Of a stretch of DNA of 64,000 bases, positions 59,841 through 64,000 are shown in pieces. The stretch lies in the NCBI RefSeq assembly GCF_000346465.2, contig NC_034015.1, forward strand, positions 14,119,507 to 14,183,506, written 5' to 3'. The DNA is from Prunus persica. Lineage: Eukaryota > Streptophyta > Magnoliopsida > Rosales > Rosaceae. How positions within the stretch are numbered: position 1 is the first letter of the stretch; every line of letters begins with the position of its first letter. A program made the translations under genes and the position numbers. Under the pieces are notes generated by a model. It saw only the letters and a program-made list of their open reading frames with translations. It searched no databases and was not told the DNA's origin.

Positions 59841-61089
59841 AAGTATTGCTTTTTCGAGAGTATATTCTTTCTCTATTATTATTATTGATGATGTTAGTGT
59901 TGGGGGGGAGTGGGGGTGGTGGTGTTTATTCTTTTTAATATGGTGTAGAATCTCTCATGTGATAGTTGGGAGAATGTCTAGATTAATTTAAACGAAATTC
60001 AAAGAAGAAGATGGCTCCTAAAAATTGCAGTGAAGGCATCTTTGTGCTACCCAACTATTGCCCTCCCAATCTCTTAGGATATTTAGTGTTGGATCACAAT
60101 CTAAAACATGTCATCCAATGCGTCAGTCAACTCCATATTTTTTTTTCCTTCCACTAAACTCTACTCCTAATGATAAACAACTTCAACTGCCCCACCTAAT
60201 AAACAATTGCCTCCTCCACAAGTCACAATATCACTTATAGGATGTATTACACTTAAAATATTGGTTGTATTTTGTCACTTCCAATTTGTATTGCATTGTT
60301 TTTTTGAGACGGATTCGCATCATAAATTCTGAGTATTGTATATTTTAAGAACATAAACATACAAAATTTTCATTTTAGTGTTTAAAAATACGAAAAATGA
60401 AAATGAAAAACCTATCTCTTCATTCTTTCAAAATCTCCATTTTAGATTTTGGACAATTCTGAAATGTACCCGACTTAACATGAGAAATTATAGTCACGAA
60501 ACAAAAAATCTTCTAAATGCTCTCTTTTATGACAAATGACATAATAATAAAAACTCATTCTATTTATAGATGACCACTAATGTTAATAGTGGCTATCAAA
60601 ATTTTAGAATCACCTAATTTCATATTCTACAATTCATTTTTCTCTTTGTATGAGTGTCAATATGATTTTCGTAATGTCGTATTATCGACAACGAAATATA
60701 CTGATATATTATTCATATATTATAAAGGTTATCAATACATCCATTCAATCATAATTCTGAAATATACCATAATTCAATCTTGATCTATGATCCTCATATC
60801 ATATTCAAGATTTTGTACAACTTTGATCAATATATACAGAGGCATGCGAAGTGGCATGTGAAGTGAAGGCGCACTAATATCTATAAACTATGCAAAAATT
60901 AATACATTATCAATGAGATTAGGCAAGGGCCCACCCAATAATCTATAATACAGTTTAAAAACAAAGATATTTGGCCCCACCCACCCACCATTACAAAACA
61001 AAAAAGAGTTTAGTGATCAACATCATTGTCGGTCAAACTCCAAACCCCTAACCCCCAAAAAAAAATGTCATCATTCCCTACGTCACTAG
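59841..61089. other. Intergenic, no gene
   Basis: AT-rich sequence without notable structure. The final ~200 bp are the 3' flank of the lectin gene. Confidence 0.5.
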
Positions 61090-62598
61090 CTATCTACTAT
61101 TATTTCCCATCTCAATGGACCCAAAGCTTGCGGATCCGAGATCCTTATACGGGCCGGGTGAAAGCCCACCATCTTGACCTGTAAACCTCTTCACCCCTCC
61201 TCCTCCTCTTCCTCTCTTCCTCCTCCGCGCCCTAAAACTCCAAACCCCAGCAACCCCAACAAAAATGACCAGGGCCCCACACACCACCCCAATCCCCACC
61301 CCAAAACCCACGTTCATTTTCTTTCTCCCTGCACCCTCCCGCACCTTAAAATAACCCATCTTGCTCTCATCCCCAACGCCCACCAGTGTTTGGATCGGGT
61401 AGTCCATGGTGTAACAAAACCCGGATGCGTTATTGTACACAGCGCCCCAGCAACTGCAGTTCCTCTCACAAACTCTCTCGCACTCCCCGTACGACGACGT
61501 CGTTTGGTACCCCATTAACTCTTTGTACGGCAGCTCCACGCCGCTCCTCCGTATAACCCAGAAGTTACTAATCTCCCCCAATCCGCTTCTGCAGAAGTCA
61601 CCGTTCTGAACCGGAAAACACTCACCGGATCGAAACTCCGTCCGGTTATCCAAACAGAAGCACGAGCCGTTCCCTGCTCCGCACAAACCGTACGCACCGC
61701 AGGGGCTGGGGAGCTCGCAGGGGAGAGAAATCGCCTGGAAATCCGGAACCCATTTGGACCCGTCCCAGTAAAACCCGTTGAAGTTTCCGTCCGGTTCTAA
61801 CCGGACCTTGCGGAGGCCATTGACGGGCCTGTGGAAGGTGTTGAAGGGTTGAATATCGACTGGCGCTGAGTTCCCAGTTTGGTACATTCCGAGGAACCCG
61901 TCCGAGTTGACTTGGGCGTAAATCGGTCCTCTGCCTTCGACTATTTCAGCTTTGACTTCCATGGCTCTGTGTCTCCAGTAAATTTGGTCTGAGTTTGAGC
62001 CTGATTTGAACTTTGCGTACAAACCCATGAAATTATTCCCCAATCGCATTGAGTAGAGCCCATTGGAGGAGACGAGGGACATGGTCGATGTGAAATTCTG
62101 ATTCTCGACGAGGATATTTGTGGGAAAGTCGAAGCTCTGCCATAGAACTGAGCTCTGGGTTTGTACTTGGACGTTGGAGGTGTTGAGGAGCACAACTCGG
62201 TCGCCTTGGGTGTGAGTTGACCAGAACACCCTTCCCTGAGGATCGGAGAGGACGAGGCTGCCATTGAAGACGAGGGTTGTGCGGTCGGACCAGCGAGCTA
62301 GCTGTGCCGGGTTGGCGAGCCAGAGCGGGTCTGAGGAGGGCACGTGGAGGAGAGCGAGAGCAAGTTGGGTTTTGTTGACTCGGAGGAAACCCAGTGAGAA
62401 ATTGCCATTTGGGTCGGCGAGGAGAGATTGGAAGGTTTGGATTGAAGGGTCGGGAGTGGCTTTGAAGTCTCTGAGAAGCTCTGTTTGGGGGGCGGCAGCA
62501 GAAGATGGCCATGTGGGTGTGTAGAGTAGTAGAGTGAGTGTGATAAGAAGAAGCTGAGTTGAACTTAAACGAGTCACAAAGTGAGTGAACGTTTCCAT
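61090..62598 (-). CDS. B-lectin/PAN-domain membrane protein without kinase
   Basis: A single exon encodes 502 residues. An N-terminal signal peptide (about 1-35, core LLLITLTLLLYTPTW) is followed by a bulb-type mannose-binding lectin-like region (about 55-175: GNFSLGFLRVN, VLWQSFDFPTNIL). Next come an S-locus-glycoprotein-like segment (about 200-290) and an EGF-like Cys cluster (CELPSPCGAYGLCGAGNGSC, about 294-328). A PAN/apple domain (about 336-420: CERVCERNCSCWGAVYNNAS, GFCYTMDYPIQTL) and one transmembrane helix (about 428-454) complete the fold. The cytosolic tail is only ~48 residues, Arg/Gly-rich, with no kinase domain, unlike G-type lectin receptor kinases. Several N-glycosylation sites (NFS, NKT, NTS, NGS) are present. 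It resembles Arabidopsis At5g03700. It is likely a plasma-membrane or secretory-pathway receptor-like protein; its ligand is unknown. Confidence 0.94.
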   Translation of the reverse strand: METFTHFVTRLSSTQLLLITLTLLLYTPTWPSSAAAPQTELLRDFKATPDPSIQTFQSLLADPNGNFSLGFLRVNKTQLALALLHVPSSDPLWLANPAQLARWSDRTTLVFNGSLVLSDPQGRVFWSTHTQGDRVVLLNTSNVQVQTQSSVLWQSFDFPTNILVENQNFTSTMSLVSSNGLYSMRLGNNFMGLYAKFKSGSNSDQIYWRHRAMEVKAEIVEGRGPIYAQVNSDGFLGMYQTGNSAPVDIQPFNTFHRPVNGLRKVRLEPDGNFNGFYWDGSKWVPDFQAISLPCELPSPCGAYGLCGAGNGSCFCLDNRTEFRSGECFPVQNGDFCRSGLGEISNFWVIRRSGVELPYKELMGYQTTSSYGECERVCERNCSCWGAVYNNASGFCYTMDYPIQTLVGVGDESKMGYFKVREGAGRKKMNVGFGVGIGVVCGALVIFVGVAGVWSFRARRRKRGRGGGGVKRFTGQDGGLSPGPYKDLGSASFGSIEMGNNSR

Positions 62599-62689
62599 GG
62601 TGGAAGAGAATGGAAGAGGAGAGAGAGAGAGTGATGACTAGAGAACAAAAGCAGCCATTGAGAGGAAACAAAAGGGCAGCAGCAGCTTC

Positions 62690-62697
62690 ATATATAA
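62690..62697 (-). promoter_or_regulatory. Probable TATA box of the lectin gene
   Basis: The minus strand reads GTTATATATGAAG about 92 bp upstream of the start codon. Downstream of it is an Ala/Gly-codon-free, CT-rich leader. Confidence 0.55.
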
Positions 62698-62698
62698 C

Positions 62699-63754
62699 AA
62701 TATTTTGAGTTGCACCAGGCTAGAAAGAAGCAACTGAATAATGTTTGTTTACGAATTAATTAACATATTTTTTTAACACAGTGTTAAGAGAAGTAATTAA
62801 AGTAATTTGAAAACACAACATGCGGATCAGTGCTGAAGCCGAAAGCAAATAAATATAGTTTATAAACTTGCAAATAAATATGCGGATCTTCCATATTTGA
62901 CTGTTGCAACTTGCAATATTGTTCGGCAACTCTGCACATCTTCAACTTGCTTGCACTATTTTGGTGTTGATTAGTCGCCTTCTTTACTATACAACTGTTT
63001 ATGACTTAGATGGGTGTTGGCGTTCACCATTTTAAAAAGTAGGGGGAGAGTTGGCATTTATAAATGGTTGAGATTCTAGATATGTTTGTTGAGGTAGGCT
63101 ACTTGCTACCTCGTGCACCTTGAATGTTTAAGAAGGCATACATATGCATATGCATGCAGCCTATGCCATCCTCATCCAACACTTCAGAAAATTGATATCA
63201 AACCAATGAACTTGCAATGTAAATGGTATATAGAATGATAGGTTGTATTCAATTATCTATTAATCAATGGTATATTATAATTAGACGATATATGTCACTC
63301 ATTCTGCCTCATGTACAACGGGATATTTCATTTGCTCAATTTCTTCTCGAAATAGCCATGTGTTCAACTTTATGACTTTGAGTTAAGCCAATTTTATCAC
63401 CTATATATCTTAAATTAATGGTATTGGAGGTTCTAAATTCGTAAATCGGTTCTTAAGTTCTTGAAGGTTGAAACTTACGTAGTCAATGTTTCTTGAAATA
63501 TATAGCATAGTATGGTGCATCTAGAAAAAGATATCATCATCAGGTGGGCGCTGGATTGACATTTACACCATCGCATTGAATCAGGAGTTGACTATATGAA
63601 AAAGAAGTGGGAAAAACTCCAATCTCATCTCGATTCAATATTACCATTAATAGACAGATGCATCATCATGCATGTTGTTTGACCTTTAAGAAATTGTTCA
63701 ACCGAAATATACCATGCTCTCCTTACTCTCTTCTTTAAAGCCGTATGCCCCCAT

Positions 63755-63794
<40 letters not shown>

Positions 63795-64000
63795 AGATTC
63801 AGATCAGTTTTTGACCTTTTGATCTCCCTACATATACTTTAAAGCCATTTTCCTCCTCTGCTTTCTACTTCTCTGATCTGCATTTCTTAAGGCCTTGACC
63901 TTTACACATCTCCCAGCAGCCGTTTTTCCCTCCATTCAAAGCCTTGCTTTTCTCTAGAGCAGAGTGTAGCTAGATCTTGACTTTTGCCTGTATGTATATA
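62699..64000. other. Intergenic to window edge; possible leader of next gene
   Basis: No coding sequence. A (TC)n run at about 63757-63791, followed by CT-rich sequence and ACATATACTTTAAAGCC, resembles the promoter and 5' leader of a plus-strand gene beginning beyond 64000. Confidence 0.35.

Noticed and set aside
62033..62671. 212-codon frame overlapping the lectin gene
   Set aside because: Alternative frame of the lectin coding sequence, low-complexity Pro/Ser/Arg content.

Overview
This is a plant nuclear window from a eudicot, probably a woody Rosaceae such as Prunus. The family is an inference from gene style and repeat types; no species marker is visible. The evidence for plant nuclear DNA is AT-rich intergenic sequence, GT-AG introns, plant-only families (DUF247, DUF868, trihelix, DREB, PAN/B-lectin) and Copia, Cassandra, CACTA and MITE elements.

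The left part (1-25.5 kb) is mostly accessory DNA. It opens with an inverted repeat of two broken copies of a transposon-like plant gene. Next comes an intact two-exon DUF247 membrane protein gene, then two tandem paralogous genes for small proteins of unrecognised family (7.1 and 12.1 kb) that also share upstream sequence. Between those lie two relics of the splicing factor BUD31 and a GRF zinc-finger relic. At 12.7-18.45 kb is a decayed Copia retrotransposon, on the minus strand. It has one intact LTR, a nearly deleted second LTR and a nested Cassandra solo LTR (5S rRNA-like, with an exact AGGCA target duplication). An AP2/DREB gene follows at 21.4 kb, then a nested TIR element/Harbinger MITE and a short CACTA element with an exact TAG duplication.

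The middle and right part (33.6-62.6 kb) is the genic core: a PETAL LOSS/EDA31-like trihelix factor, two tandem cytosolic class I fructose-bisphosphate aldolase genes, a DUF868 gene, and a B-lectin/PAN membrane protein without a kinase domain. As I recall, Arabidopsis At5g03680 (PTL), At5g03690 (an aldolase) and At5g03700 (a PAN/lectin protein) are neighbours. The core therefore looks like conserved microsynteny, with an aldolase duplication and a DUF868 gene added.

The most unusual structures are three. Four near-identical 267-bp tandem units lie just 3' of the second aldolase and contain the aldolase 3'-UTR core. A ~340-bp array of GC palindromes (GTATAGCCGCGCGGCTATAC type) alternates with an AT palindrome at 57.4-57.8 kb. 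The inverted repeat at 1-2 kb comes from a gene family whose introns all carry a GCAATGCAGTTTCC-like motif. The genes do not form an operon or a pathway. No CRISPR, tRNA or functional rRNA gene is seen.
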